Source: Pseudoxanthomonas gei
GTDB taxonomy: Bacteria; Pseudomonadota; Gammaproteobacteria; Xanthomonadales; Xanthomonadaceae
Direction of reading: 5' to 3'
Assembly: GCF_010119615.1 (NCBI RefSeq)
Contig: NZ_QOVG01000003.1
Coordinates: 248,001 to 312,000, forward strand
Length of the DNA stretch: 64,000 bases
The position numbers and the translations under genes were made by a program. The notes under the pieces were generated by a model. It was not told the origin of the DNA, did not search any database, and worked only from the letters and a program-made list of their open reading frames with translations. Below, in pieces: positions 16,036 through 24,490 of the stretch; the stretch's first letter is position 1; every line of letters starts with the position of its first letter.

Positions 16036-16344
16036 TTAAGTGTTTTCCGCAGGCCTGGATCTATAGCTGTTTGGCGAGAACACCCACATGCCGGAGTGAT
16101 GCTTCAGGTTCCGGGCCTTGAACTTGAACTGCAGGCGCAGGCCGAGCATGCGGAAGATCATCTCGTCCCGCCGCGCCATCTGCCGCATCACGAAGACGAC
16201 GGGTGGGAGCAGAAGCAGGCAGAACATGTTGATGTAGAAGGTCAGGAGGATGCACGTTCCAGCTGCGAGGAAGAACGGCATGTAAGGCACGCCCATGAAC
16301 ATGGCCGGACGCGTGCACCCCCTGAACAGGACATTCTTCTGCAT
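16036..16344 (-). CDS. virB3: VirB3-type T4SS membrane protein
   Basis: A 102-aa protein with two adjacent N-terminal membrane segments (VPYMPFFLAAGTCILLTFYI and NMFCLLLLPPVVFVMRQM) after a short N-terminus (FRGCTRPAMFMG) that is diagnostic for VirB3: family members begin with a similar R-P-x-M...G-VP-x-x-P pattern. The C-terminal half is basic and faces the cytoplasm. The start ATG shares its A with the virB2 stop codon (TGATG at 16344), which implies translational coupling. VirB3 works with VirB4 at the inner membrane. Confidence 0.88.
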   Translation of the reverse strand: MQKNVLFRGCTRPAMFMGVPYMPFFLAAGTCILLTFYINMFCLLLLPPVVFVMRQMARRDEMIFRMLGLRLQFKFKARNLKHHSGMWVFSPNSYRSRPAENT

Positions 16345-16727
16345 CAGAAAAGTGGCAGCACTTGCATGATGATGGCGGCCCCGGGCAGCGTGCTGTCGTC
16401 GCCCATCAGCATCTTTGCGATCTGGGCCGCTGCGCCGATCAGGAAGCCGCCAATCAATACCGGCGCAACGTCTGAAATGCGCTTGTGCGCAAAGGCGATC
16501 TGATAGCCCGCAAAGATCACTGCAATGGTCACCACCGCGATGGAGGCGACATTGAGCAGCGAATTGAGGCTGCTGAAGAATCCGGTTACCTTGTTTTCTG
16601 CGTCACCGAAGCTGTCCTCAGCCATTGCAAGCTCCGGGGCGGCGATGGCACCGACGAAAACGACGGCCATGAACAGTGAGGACAACAGCGTGCTGGCTTC
16701 GCTGGAAGCGTTGAGGGCTGGTTTCAT
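16344..16727 (-). CDS. virB2: VirB2-type major pilin
   Basis: A 127-aa precursor. ATG at 16727 was chosen because AAGGAG lies eight bases before it; an upstream in-frame start at 16763 has no such site. A long signal peptide ends near LAMA, and the mature pilin has two hydrophobic helices (VASIAVVTIAVIFAGYQIAF and VAPVLIGGFLIGAAAQIAKM) joined by a short basic loop (AHKRIS), the standard VirB2 hairpin. The mature form would be about 80-90 residues. VirB2 forms the T4SS pilus; in X-T4SSs its role in killing contact is less clear. Coupled to virB3. Confidence 0.87.
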   Translation of the reverse strand: MKPALNASSEASTLLSSLFMAVVFVGAIAAPELAMAEDSFGDAENKVTGFFSSLNSLLNVASIAVVTIAVIFAGYQIAFAHKRISDVAPVLIGGFLIGAAAQIAKMLMGDDSTLPGAAIIMQVLPLF

Positions 16728-16798
16728 TCTTGTTGCTCCTTGGTTGATTTGATAACTCGACAAGCATGGTCTTGCGTTGTTGCAGCTGGGGTGCGTTC

Positions 16799-17590
16799 CT
16801 AGAATACAAAGGCTGAATCGATTGATGTTTCAGGCAATGCCGGCGCCGGCGTAGGACTTTGCCCCGCAACGGAGGCGGTACCCGGCGGGTACTGTTGCGT
16901 CAGTACTGTGGGCTGCAACAGCGCAGGCGTCGGACCCGCTGACATGGAATCAGGAGCTGAGCCCGGCGCGTTGCCCAACGATTGCGGCGCGGCGAGTTGG
17001 AGCCCGGAAGGTGGGGCTGGCTGCGTGGAAACCTGGGTGGCGTCCTGTCGTGGCGGCGCATACACGGGATAGCGGCTGATGCCGACCGTGCGACGCGATG
17101 GCCGGCTGACCACTGCAATCGCATCGCCCTGCGGCGCGCTGGCGGCTCCGGGCGCGACTTGGCGCATGGAGGCATAGATCTTCTGCACATAACCATGGCG
17201 ATACCCGGTTACGAAATTCCCCGAGTAGTAGCAGCTGAAGGATTTGCCCCAGTCGCGTCCCGAACGGCCATAGCACTCGGCAAGGATCCGCGAACCGGCC
17301 TGCAGGTTGGGACACAGCTGGAAGGCCTTCTCGTAGGAGTCCAGGCCGAACTTGCCGAGGTTGTAACGGTTCACCTGGGCGATGCCCAGCGAGAAGTTGA
17401 AGCCGCGACTCTCCAGCATGCGAACCGTGGAAAGGGCTTCGGGCAGATTCTTCGGCTGTCGGACCAGATGGCCGCCGACTACGCCGATGGCGAAGGGATT
17501 GTGCGAGGACTCCACCCGCACGACGTGCTGCATCACCGCCAGCGGAACCGCCAGGTCGGGGCAACTCATCAGCTCCATGCCAGATAACAC
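16799..17590 (-). CDS. virB1: VirB1-type lytic transglycosylase
   Basis: A 263-aa protein with an SLT-fold N-terminal domain: probable catalytic Glu in VVRVESSHNPFAIG, then FSLGIAQVNRYN, then the CYYSGNF motif. The C-terminal 110 residues are Pro/Ala/Gln-rich and unstructured. VirB1 locally opens peptidoglycan for machine assembly. The GTG start at 17590 is favoured because AAGGAGAGG lies nine bases upstream; ATG at 17578 is the alternative. No classical signal peptide is visible with either start, so export by another route or misjudged N-terminus is possible. It is separated from virB11 by about 275 bases that hold a palindrome. Confidence 0.87.
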   Translation of the reverse strand: MLSGMELMSCPDLAVPLAVMQHVVRVESSHNPFAIGVVGGHLVRQPKNLPEALSTVRMLESRGFNFSLGIAQVNRYNLGKFGLDSYEKAFQLCPNLQAGSRILAECYGRSGRDWGKSFSCYYSGNFVTGYRHGYVQKIYASMRQVAPGAASAPQGDAIAVVSRPSRRTVGISRYPVYAPPRQDATQVSTQPAPPSGLQLAAPQSLGNAPGSAPDSMSAGPTPALLQPTVLTQQYPPGTASVAGQSPTPAPALPETSIDSAFVF

Positions 17591-17739
17591 CGCGCACCTC
17601 TCCTTGTTCACGCTGCACTACCCGGCTAAGCCGGGCAGGCCTTCTTCAACGGAAATACCATCCGTCACTTTCATCCTTGCCTGCATACTTCATGAGCATC
17701 CTGCGGATGTCAACGAGCATGCAGCGCGGACTTCCGGTA

Positions 17740-17760
17740 TTTGAATTGTCACAATTGAAA
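17740..17760. promoter_or_regulatory. 21-bp palindrome in the virB11-virB1 gap
   Basis: TTTGAATTGTCACAATTGAA continues for one more A and is symmetric about the central C, with a single G:G mismatch per arm; the inner 13 bases are a perfect AATTGT-C-ACAATT palindrome. It lies in the only sizeable gap (17591-17865) within the virB7-virB6 run, about 150 bases before virB1. It looks like a repressor operator or mRNA hairpin. The same gap also holds a CCCGGC/GCCGGG hairpin near 17620-17636. The regulator is unknown. Confidence 0.4.
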
Positions 17761-17865
17761 CGTCTTGCGCCAGCGCTACCTGTTTGTGCGTCTTGTCACT
17801 TTTCCAGCCTGATAGATGCCACCGTAAGTAACCTTTTGCTCTGACCTGGCTGCTCGACCGCGTCC

Positions 17866-18903
17866 CTATTCGGCAAAGCTGCGCTCCGGATTGAAATCTA
17901 TCCCGGTGATGTGCCGCTGTCCCGCATGCGCCTTGATGTGCACCAGCACGTCGATGGTCATCATCAGCAGCCGCTTGATGATCGCGAACTCCAGTCCGGC
18001 GCCCTCCGCCGAGGCCTTGACCATCAACGCGAGCTGGTCCCAGGTCTGCGTCGTGCTGCCCGCATGACAGCTGGTGATGGAACCTGGATGGCCCGAGGCG
18101 CAGTTGCGGATGAAGTAGAAGGATTCGTCCCCACGCAGCTCGGCCAGGATGATGCGATCCGGTTTCATGCGAAGGCAAGCCTCCATGCAGCTCTTGGCAG
18201 TGACATTGCTGGTGCTCTGGCCACCCTTCGAATAGAGCAGATGCACCGTATTGGGCTGGCTGATGAACAGCTCGCGTGCATCCTCGATGGTGACCAGGCG
18301 TTCGTCATCGGGGATATGGTTGACTAGTGACTTCATGAAGGTGGTCTTGCCGCTGCCGGTCGCGCCTGAGACCACGATGTTCTTCTTGTACAGCACCGCC
18401 TTCTTGAAGAATTCGGCATAGTTGCGCGAATATTTCAGCTCGAGCAGTTCGCGGTCGTGCTCGCCCAACGCATGGCCCTGTTCGACGATCTGGTCGAAGA
18501 AGCCGTCTTCCTGGTATTGCTGAAGTGATTTGTTGTGCTTGGATGGCAGGCGGATGGTGATGGAGACCTTGCCGGCATCGCAGGCGGGCGGGATCACGAA
18601 CTGCGCGCGCTGCCCGGTGGGAAAGGTCAGCGACACCACGGGATCCGAGTCGGTGATGCGCTGGCCGGTGTTGCTCTCGTTGACCACGGCCGTGCAGAAC
18701 TGGCGGGCCCGTTCGAAATTGAGGCCCGGCACCTCTATGCGGTTCCATCCCTGCCGGGTCTCCAGGTAGATCTCGCCGGGCTTGTTGATGCAGATCTCGG
18801 TGACGTCAGGCGAACCCATGTAATCCAGGATGCCCAGCACCTGGTACTGGTAATCCAGGAACTCGCTGGAGACGCGCGCGACTGGGGAATTGTCGATGTC
18901 CAT
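17866..18903 (-). CDS. virB11: VirB11-type T4SS ATPase
   Basis: A 345-aa secretion ATPase. The N-terminal domain (about 1-150) has the ICINKPGEIYLETRQGW motif. The RecA domain has Walker A GATGSGKT near residue 176, an Asp box (LVTIEDARELF), a Walker B/acid region (PDRIILAELRGDE) and the His box (CASGHPGSITSCHA). VirB11 forms a hexamer at the cytoplasmic face and switches the machine between pilus assembly and secretion. ATG at 18903 was chosen over upstream starts inside virB10 because it gives the usual length and follows the virB10 stop by 13 bases; GAGG lies about 11 bases upstream. Confidence 0.93.
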   Translation of the reverse strand: MDIDNSPVARVSSEFLDYQYQVLGILDYMGSPDVTEICINKPGEIYLETRQGWNRIEVPGLNFERARQFCTAVVNESNTGQRITDSDPVVSLTFPTGQRAQFVIPPACDAGKVSITIRLPSKHNKSLQQYQEDGFFDQIVEQGHALGEHDRELLELKYSRNYAEFFKKAVLYKKNIVVSGATGSGKTTFMKSLVNHIPDDERLVTIEDARELFISQPNTVHLLYSKGGQSTSNVTAKSCMEACLRMKPDRIILAELRGDESFYFIRNCASGHPGSITSCHAGSTTQTWDQLALMVKASAEGAGLEFAIIKRLLMMTIDVLVHIKAHAGQRHITGIDFNPERSFAE

Positions 18904-18916
18904 TGCGTTGGCGGCC

Positions 18917-20173
18917 TCAGTTGCGGGCCAGCACTCCGGAGAAGTCGACGTCCCTGGCGACATAGACGTTGACCACCGTGCCCTGGTTGATCGTTACCGT
19001 TGGCGGTCGGTTGATGCTCTTGTCGAGCGCCTGGTTGGCCAGCCGTTCCATGGTGCGCGCGGTGCTGCTCTCGAAGGGGGTCTCGATGACATTGCCATTG
19101 GCAATGGTCGTGGTGCGCGGGCCGTTCTCGGCGGCCGCATAGCTGAAGGCATCGCTGATCAGGCTGATCATCAGAGCCGAGGCTATGCGGCTGCCCCAGT
19201 GGGCGTTGTATTTGCCGGGGTGCCCGGAGCTGCCCAGGTTGTCCACGCCAGGACTGGCCATGTTGACGTCGATGCCATTGGGCGTGGTGATGCGATCCCA
19301 GATCACGGCGACGCGCTCGCCGGTCGCACCGGCATTGTTGTACTTGCCGGAGATCTTCGAGCCTTTCGGCAGCAACAGGCTGCGACCGTTGATCGAGTAG
19401 ATGGGTTCGGTGACCACGCAGGACGAAAAGCCGGGAATGTCGGTGACGATCCGCGTCTCCAGCACGCAGCGGATGTAGGTGCCGCGGACCAGCAGGGCAT
19501 CGGGTCGGCTGAGGTACTGCGCGCTGCTGGCGTCGGACTCCGGTGCCTGCACCGGTGCCGGTGGCTGGGTGCCGGGCAACGTGGCCAGCATGGCCTGCAC
19601 ATACGGGTCCTGCTGGCTGCCAGGCCCGCTGCCCTCCCCGTTGCCACCTGCAGCGGAGTTCATCATCCGGCGCTCCATCAGCGTGGGCTCACGCGTGGCC
19701 TGCGCGGCAGGCTCGTAACTGGTGGACGCATAGGCAGGTGCGGTTTCAGGTGGCAAGGGCGGCATGCGCGTTTCGGCGGCGTAGCTCTCTACTTCGATCG
19801 GTTCGACCGGCGGGGGCATGGGCAACAGCGGCCCGGCACTGGCAGGAAGGTCGGGGATGACGACCTTCTCTTCCTTGGTCCTGACCGCGTCCTTGTTGCC
19901 CGCGGTGGCGCTGTTGAACATCCATACCGCCGCAATGATCAGCAGCAGCACGATGCCGCAGAGGAAGAACAACGCCTTGCGATTGAGCCGCTGCAGCTCG
20001 CTGGACTTCAGCTGCGGGGCGTTGGCGTCCAGGTCGGGGGCCTGTTCGCGTTGCTGGTTGGCGTAGTAGGGATTGGCTGCATCGGCGTGCGGGTCGCTGG
20101 CGTAAGTGGCGGACCTGGGGTCGTCGCCGGCTTGGGAACGGGCGGGCGGATCTGGCGGCAGGTTCTGGCTCAT
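18917..20173 (-). CDS. virB10: VirB10-type T4SS core protein
   Basis: A 418-aa core-complex protein. It has a cytoplasmic N-terminus rich in Asp/Pro/Gln, one membrane helix (LFFLCGIVLLLIIAAVWMF, about residues 69-87), a proline-rich periplasmic linker, and the TrbI/VirB10 domain (about 215-418) with GTYIRCVLETRI, LLPKGSKISG and the antenna region ASALMISLISDAFSY. VirB10 spans both membranes and forms the outer-membrane pore with VirB7 and VirB9. Its start overlaps the virB9 stop (ATGA), and virB11 follows. The length is typical. Confidence 0.94.
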   Translation of the reverse strand: MSQNLPPDPPARSQAGDDPRSATYASDPHADAANPYYANQQREQAPDLDANAPQLKSSELQRLNRKALFFLCGIVLLLIIAAVWMFNSATAGNKDAVRTKEEKVVIPDLPASAGPLLPMPPPVEPIEVESYAAETRMPPLPPETAPAYASTSYEPAAQATREPTLMERRMMNSAAGGNGEGSGPGSQQDPYVQAMLATLPGTQPPAPVQAPESDASSAQYLSRPDALLVRGTYIRCVLETRIVTDIPGFSSCVVTEPIYSINGRSLLLPKGSKISGKYNNAGATGERVAVIWDRITTPNGIDVNMASPGVDNLGSSGHPGKYNAHWGSRIASALMISLISDAFSYAAAENGPRTTTIANGNVIETPFESSTARTMERLANQALDKSINRPPTVTINQGTVVNVYVARDVDFSGVLARN

Positions 20174-20934
20174 AGTGATTTGTTCCTGCGCAGGCCGACG
20201 ACGTTCTTGCCGTGGCGTATCACCAAGTAGGGATAGGTGCCGTGTACCACCAGCGTGTTGTTCTCGACCGTCGTGTTGACCACGAAGTCGTCGCCGCCTT
20301 CGCGCTCGCGGCCGAACACAGCGGGAAAATTCCCGGTCGGAAACGACTTCAGGTCGCTCATCCTTACGTAGGTGAACTGGCCGTCGTCATACACGTTGGT
20401 CGGAATCAGCCAGGCCTGCCTGGTGCGCGTCGAATAGTCGTAGCTGAAGTTGTAGCGCCTGTCTTTGTCGAGCTGGGTGCTCAACTGCGGAACGGCTTCC
20501 ACCTTTTCAGTCTCGGCCGAGAACTCGCTGTCGTTGGGGTAGGCGAAGGTGATCTTGTACTGGACCCCCGCCTGCTTGGCCTGGCTGAGGGCGGTCCAGT
20601 TGGTGGCCACCACTTTCAACTCGAAGATGTAGGAGTGGGTGGCCGTGCGGATCACCATGTTGGTGTCCACGTCCACGTTCTTCGGTTTCAGGTAGAAGAC
20701 GTTCTCGCGCCGCGTCAGGTCCCAGCCCGCACTGAAGCCGGTGCTGAAATCCAGGATCTTCTCGTTGGGACTCAGCTCGATCTGGGTGGTGATGCCCAGG
20801 CCGGTACGCACTTCATAGATGCGGTCGGTCTGGTATTCGTACTGCTGCACGACCTGTGCGCCGGCCGGCCCAATGGCGCCGGCCGCCAGGGCATGCAGCA
20901 GGATGGCGAGGCCGCGGGTGCTCACATAGTTCAT
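20170..20934 (-). CDS. virB9: VirB9-type T4SS core protein
   Basis: A 254-aa periplasmic/outer-membrane core protein with a signal peptide (GLAILLHALAAGAIGPAGA), an N-terminal domain (YEVRTGLGITTQIELSPNEK, the family hallmark) and a C-terminal VirB7-binding domain (NFSYDYSTRTRQAWLIPTNVYDDG, then FAVFGRER-like GNFPAVFGREREG and the end GTYPYLVIRHG). Its start overlaps the virB8 stop and its stop overlaps virB10, which indicates tight coupling of the core genes. Confidence 0.94.
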   Translation of the reverse strand: MNYVSTRGLAILLHALAAGAIGPAGAQVVQQYEYQTDRIYEVRTGLGITTQIELSPNEKILDFSTGFSAGWDLTRRENVFYLKPKNVDVDTNMVIRTATHSYIFELKVVATNWTALSQAKQAGVQYKITFAYPNDSEFSAETEKVEAVPQLSTQLDKDRRYNFSYDYSTRTRQAWLIPTNVYDDGQFTYVRMSDLKSFPTGNFPAVFGREREGGDDFVVNTTVENNTLVVHGTYPYLVIRHGKNVVGLRRNKSL

Positions 20935-21857
20935 TGGGGAGTCGTCCCGTTGGCGTTGCTGTTCGGAGGGGTGCTTGCTGGCGCGGGGACGCCGCTCAAG
21001 CTCGACGGGTCGGCCATGTCTCCCCCTTCCATCTGCTGGATGCCCGGCTCCGCGTACGCGGGTGCCGGCTCTGGCGCGCGTTGCATGGCGGGCACCTCGG
21101 CATCCGGTGGTGGCGAGGCCATGAAGCCGCCATCGTCGTAGTCACGGTCGACCCGGTAGTTGGTGACCTGGAAACCCAGCGGATTCTCTATGCGGTACTT
21201 CTCGTCCATCTTCAGGTTCGGCTTGTAGGTGAACTCGATGGTGGCGATGTTGCTGTCCAACGGCTTGGTCGCGCCCGTGGCCTTGTCGTAGAGGCTGCGC
21301 TGGAAGCGCACCGTGGCGCCCTTCGGCCTGGTCTTGCCGGGCACGCCGCCAATGAAGGAAATGCTCAGGATCCTGACCCGTATCGCCTTGCCCTTGCCGT
21401 AGACGTTGAACGGGCTGGCCGGACTCTTGGCGTTGTGCAGGCTGGTGTAGGCGGCGGCCACGTCGGGCGAGGACATGGTGTAGACGGTGGTCCAATCACG
21501 CAGGTTCATCAGCGCGATGTCGTAGGACTCGCGCGCCAGCAGGAAGTGGGCGACGTTGCTGCGGTTGACCGCCTCCATGGTGGTGATGTTCTGGTTCTCG
21601 GCATCTTCCCTGAGCCGCGCCACGCTGCTGGTGCCGGTATAGGCATCGGCCATCACCAGGTAGGGCACTTTTTCCTTAAGCGGCAGCATGTAGAAATAGC
21701 CGGCTGCCAGCACCAAAGACAACACCATGGCGCCGGAAGCCACAAGCCAGGCGCGGCGTTCGCTGCGCTTTGCCATGTCGGCCAGGCTGATCTCGAAATT
21801 GACCGACCTGGACACGGCCTTGTCGATCTGCGGCGATGGGGATTTGCTGGCGAACAT
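20931..21857 (-). CDS. virB8: VirB8-type T4SS inner-membrane protein
   Basis: A 308-aa bitopic protein. It has a cytoplasmic N-terminus with the NFEISLADMAKRSERRAW segment, one membrane helix (LVASGAMVLSLVLAAGYFYM, about residues 38-57) and a periplasmic NTF2-like domain with an Arg/Gly-rich strand (AIRVRILSISFIGG). The last 70 residues are Pro/Ala-rich and extra compared with Agrobacterium VirB8, a feature I associate with the xanthomonad version. VirB8 helps nucleate assembly at the inner membrane. It starts 40 bases after virB7 and overlaps virB9 by four bases. Confidence 0.92.
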   Translation of the reverse strand: MFASKSPSPQIDKAVSRSVNFEISLADMAKRSERRAWLVASGAMVLSLVLAAGYFYMLPLKEKVPYLVMADAYTGTSSVARLREDAENQNITTMEAVNRSNVAHFLLARESYDIALMNLRDWTTVYTMSSPDVAAAYTSLHNAKSPASPFNVYGKGKAIRVRILSISFIGGVPGKTRPKGATVRFQRSLYDKATGATKPLDSNIATIEFTYKPNLKMDEKYRIENPLGFQVTNYRVDRDYDDGGFMASPPPDAEVPAMQRAPEPAPAYAEPGIQQMEGGDMADPSSLSGVPAPASTPPNSNANGTTPQ

Positions 21858-21897
21858 CAGTGCCGTCCATTGCGGTGCGTGAGAGTCTCGTAGCGGC

Positions 21898-22320
21898 TCA
21901 TGGGGTCGTGGCCGGCGCGTGCTCTTCGAGCTGCGCGACGCGCACCACGATCTGGTTGCCGGCCGCGGTCACCGAGACATGCTGTCCGGCATACGCCATA
22001 GACAATTCGGACACGGCGCGCTGCAAGTCGTTGGTCTGGATCTGCGCCACCGGCCCATACAGGGTGAAATCCGAAGGGTGCAGGTAGGACAGCGTCATCT
22101 TCGAGTCCCTGGCCCAGCGGGTGAGCATGGTCTTGAGCGTGCCGTCCATGGGTGAGGCATGGAAGACGTAGGACTGGTACAGCGGGATTTCCTCGGCGGT
22201 GGCCGCATAGCGATTGACTGGCTTCCATCGGCCCTTGATATCGGGTGCCGGGCGCGTGGCGCAAGCGCTCAGCAAGGGGATCAACAGGCAGAAGAAGAGG
22301 GCCGCAGGACTGTATTTCAC
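21898..22320 (-). CDS. virB7: VirB7 lipoprotein with N0 domain (X-T4SS type)
   Basis: A 140-aa lipoprotein. The signal LFFCLLIPLLSAC ends in a lipobox (LSAC, Cys20). The short linker DIKGRWKPVNRY binds VirB9 in the known family, and residues about 55-130 form an N0-like domain (TLKTMLTRWARDSKMTLSY, then VSELSMAYAGQHVSV). The extra N0 domain sets xanthomonad VirB7 apart from the small plasmid/Ti versions and forms an outer ring of the core complex. The start is GTG at 22320: an in-frame stop lies two codons upstream, and no clear ribosome site precedes it. The GTG overlaps the stop of a possible leader frame (22317-22526). Confidence 0.9.
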   Translation of the reverse strand: MKYSPAALFFCLLIPLLSACATRPAPDIKGRWKPVNRYAATAEEIPLYQSYVFHASPMDGTLKTMLTRWARDSKMTLSYLHPSDFTLYGPVAQIQTNDLQRAVSELSMAYAGQHVSVTAAGNQIVVRVAQLEEHAPATTP

Positions 22321-22526
22321 GCGTCACCGGTGACGGAGTTCGGGTCGGGGGAGGAGTTGGAAAGTGCGCGGGGCGCGACCGATGCGTCGGTGTCTGCAGG
22401 ACTACTGCGACAGGGGTTCGCGAATGATCTGCACATGCGGCCGGCACTGCGACGGCGGTGGGCCAAGCTCGTGCAAGGCGCCAGCAAGTGCCGCTTCAGC
22501 GGGGAAAAACTAGGGGAATGCGCCAT
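22317..22526 (-). CDS. Possible 69-codon leader frame overlapping the virB7 start
   Basis: An open frame from ATG 22526 ends at TGA 22319-22317, overlapping the GTG of virB7 in the string GCGTGAAA. A full AAGGAGG (22544-22538) lies 11 bases before the ATG, the strongest ribosome site near this junction, whereas virB7 itself shows none. The peptide is basic, Ser/Arg/Pro-rich with three Cys, and resembles nothing I know. Third-position G/C is high, as for real genes here. It may be a translated leader coupled to virB7; it may also be chance. Confidence 0.35.
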   Translation of the reverse strand: MAHSPSFSPLKRHLLAPCTSLAHRRRSAGRMCRSFANPCRSSPADTDASVAPRALSNSSPDPNSVTGDA

Positions 22527-22692
22527 GCCTTGAACTGCCTCCTTGCAGTGAATGAAATCCCTTTGCACGCCTCGTCCGTCGTGGCGTGGATTACAGGATG
22601 GTCAATGTCCTGTTGCATCAAAGTGCTGCCTTGATGTGATTCGAAACTAGCCTGATACGTTGAAGCGAGTCAAGCAACCTTCACACAGACAG

Positions 22693-22721
22693 ATTACGTT
22701 ACCAATACTCACCCTAGTCAA
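22693..22721 (-). promoter_or_regulatory. Possible sigma70-type promoter for the virB7-virB6 transcript
   Basis: On the minus strand TTGACT (22721-22716) and CGTAAT (22698-22693) are separated by 17 bases, five and four matches to the -35 and -10 consensus. Transcription would start near 22686 and leave a leader of about 365 bases before virB7. In X. citri the virB promoter and a long CsrA-bound leader are known from published work, which fits. The region 22527-22772 holds no other gene. Confidence 0.35.
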
Positions 22722-22772
22722 TTCATCGATACGTGCATCACGTCACGAATGCGTTGCGCCGGTCGACCTGCA

Positions 22773-24449
22773 TCAAAGCTTCAGCGTTGGCACGTCGACC
22801 TTCGGGAGCAGCCGCGAAGTGAAGTATCGGTCCTGGTAATACTTGATCTTGTCGCATTTCACCGGGTGCGGAATGCCTTCGTACAGGAATACTTCCTTGT
22901 CGAACCCCATCGCCTTCAGCTCCTGCGGCAGCATAAGCGCGCGCTTTTCCTCCGACTCGCTGCTCGAAACCTCGCGGCCGCGCGTGATGTTCTGCTTGCG
23001 CACGGTGGTGTAGCCCAGCATGTCCGAATAGTCGTTGGCGTCCTGCTGCTCGCGCGGGGCGAAGATGATCTGCAGGGCGTGGTTGGTGATGATGGTGCGC
23101 GAGACGTCCTTGCCATAGGTGGCATCGAGCTGCGACATGCTCTGGATGATGGGAAGCAGGCGCAAGTTGTAGCCGGCCATGTACGACACCGCCGAGGCGA
23201 TGATCTCGACCTTGCCGATGGCGGTGAACTCGTCCATCAGCAGCAGGCACTGGTGCTTCAGCGCCGGGTTGCTGGACGGCAGTTCCTTGGTGTTGAGGTT
23301 GATGACCTGGTTGAAGAACAGGTTGACGATCAGCCGGCTCTCGGCAAGCTTGTTGGGCTGGATGCCGATGTAGATGGTCATCTTCTTCCTGCGCACGTCG
23401 GTGAGCAGGAAGTCGTTGGCGCTGGTGGCGGCATCCAGCACCGGATTGATGAAGGCGTTCAGCGGCTCCTTGAAAGTGCCCATGATCGAGGCAAAGGTCT
23501 CCTCGGCCTGCGACAGCAGGTTGGCGAATGCGGTCCTGGCGTGGTTGCTGAGGAAAGCCTTGCCGGCCAGCGCCTTCAGGTAGGCCTTGAGCTCGCTGCC
23601 ATCCCCCGAGGACAGGCGGTAGATGGCGCCCAGCGTGGGGAACGCCAGGAATTCCTTCGGATACCCCTGGCGGTACTGTTCGTCGAAATTCTCGAACAGG
23701 TAGAGCGCGAATGCGGTGAAGGCATTGCGCGCCTGGCTGACCCAGAATTTCTGGTCGTCTGCGCCATCGGGATACAGCATGGCGGCGATGCTCTGCAGGT
23801 CGGAGATGCGGAAATCCGGATCCTCGGATACGTAGCTCAACGGGTTCCAGCGGTGGGTGCGGCGGTCTTCGGCAAACGGATTGAAGAGGAAGATTTCCTG
23901 GCCTTGGCTGGCACGCCAGCCGCTGGTCAGTTCGAAGTTCTCCTGTTTGATGTCCAGCACCACCATCGATTCCTGGTAGTCCAGCAGATTGGGAATGACG
24001 ATGCCCACGCCCTTGCCCGAGCGGGTGGGCGCGGCCAGGATCACGAACTGCTGGCCGCTCAAGCGCACCAGCTTGCCGTTGTACTTGCCGACGATAATGC
24101 CGTTGTCGGTCTGCTTGAACATGCCGTGCCTGGCCAGGTCGCCTCCATGGGCGAAGCGAGCATCGCCATGCATGGATTGCCGCGCCGGCTTGAACATCAG
24201 GAACAGCAGCCCCAGCCACAGCACCGCCGGAATGCCGAAGCCGATGCAACCGGCCGCCTTGATCTTGCCCACATACGGGCGGACTTGCGCCAGGTCGAGG
24301 GCTTTCAGGTAATCGGGATAGGTGTGCCAACTCAGCAGGCCGGGGTCCAGCTTGAGTAGTAGCAGGGCGATGTAGCCGGACAGATACAGGCCTGCGACCA
24401 GAAGGGCCAGCGTGGTGCCCACTGCGAAGACCAGCTTGCTGCTTTTCAT
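22773..24449 (-). CDS. virD4: VirD4-type coupling ATPase
   Basis: A 558-aa coupling protein. Two N-terminal membrane helices (VFAVGTTLALLVAGLYLSGY and GIPAVLWLGLLFLMF) are followed by the motor domain with Walker A PTRSGKGVG near residue 138, Walker B LLLMDEFTAIG near residue 403 and the family end of the TraG/VirD4 fold. In X-T4SSs VirD4 recognises the XVIPCD of effectors. ATG at 24449 is preceded five bases upstream by GGAGG, and it replaces an earlier in-frame start lacking family sequence. A small gene lies just upstream; virB7 lies 450 bases downstream, with its own likely promoter. Confidence 0.93.
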   Translation of the reverse strand: MKSSKLVFAVGTTLALLVAGLYLSGYIALLLLKLDPGLLSWHTYPDYLKALDLAQVRPYVGKIKAAGCIGFGIPAVLWLGLLFLMFKPARQSMHGDARFAHGGDLARHGMFKQTDNGIIVGKYNGKLVRLSGQQFVILAAPTRSGKGVGIVIPNLLDYQESMVVLDIKQENFELTSGWRASQGQEIFLFNPFAEDRRTHRWNPLSYVSEDPDFRISDLQSIAAMLYPDGADDQKFWVSQARNAFTAFALYLFENFDEQYRQGYPKEFLAFPTLGAIYRLSSGDGSELKAYLKALAGKAFLSNHARTAFANLLSQAEETFASIMGTFKEPLNAFINPVLDAATSANDFLLTDVRRKKMTIYIGIQPNKLAESRLIVNLFFNQVINLNTKELPSSNPALKHQCLLLMDEFTAIGKVEIIASAVSYMAGYNLRLLPIIQSMSQLDATYGKDVSRTIITNHALQIIFAPREQQDANDYSDMLGYTTVRKQNITRGREVSSSESEEKRALMLPQELKAMGFDKEVFLYEGIPHPVKCDKIKYYQDRYFTSRLLPKVDVPTLKL

Positions 24450-24490
24450 TCCGACCTCCGTGTCATGTCCTGGTGTACCTGTCGGCTGCG

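Noticed and set aside
17708-17713. Perfect minus-strand TTGACA upstream of virB1
   Set aside because: No acceptable -10 hexamer is found at 16-18 bases, so a promoter is not claimed, though the nearby palindrome is reported.
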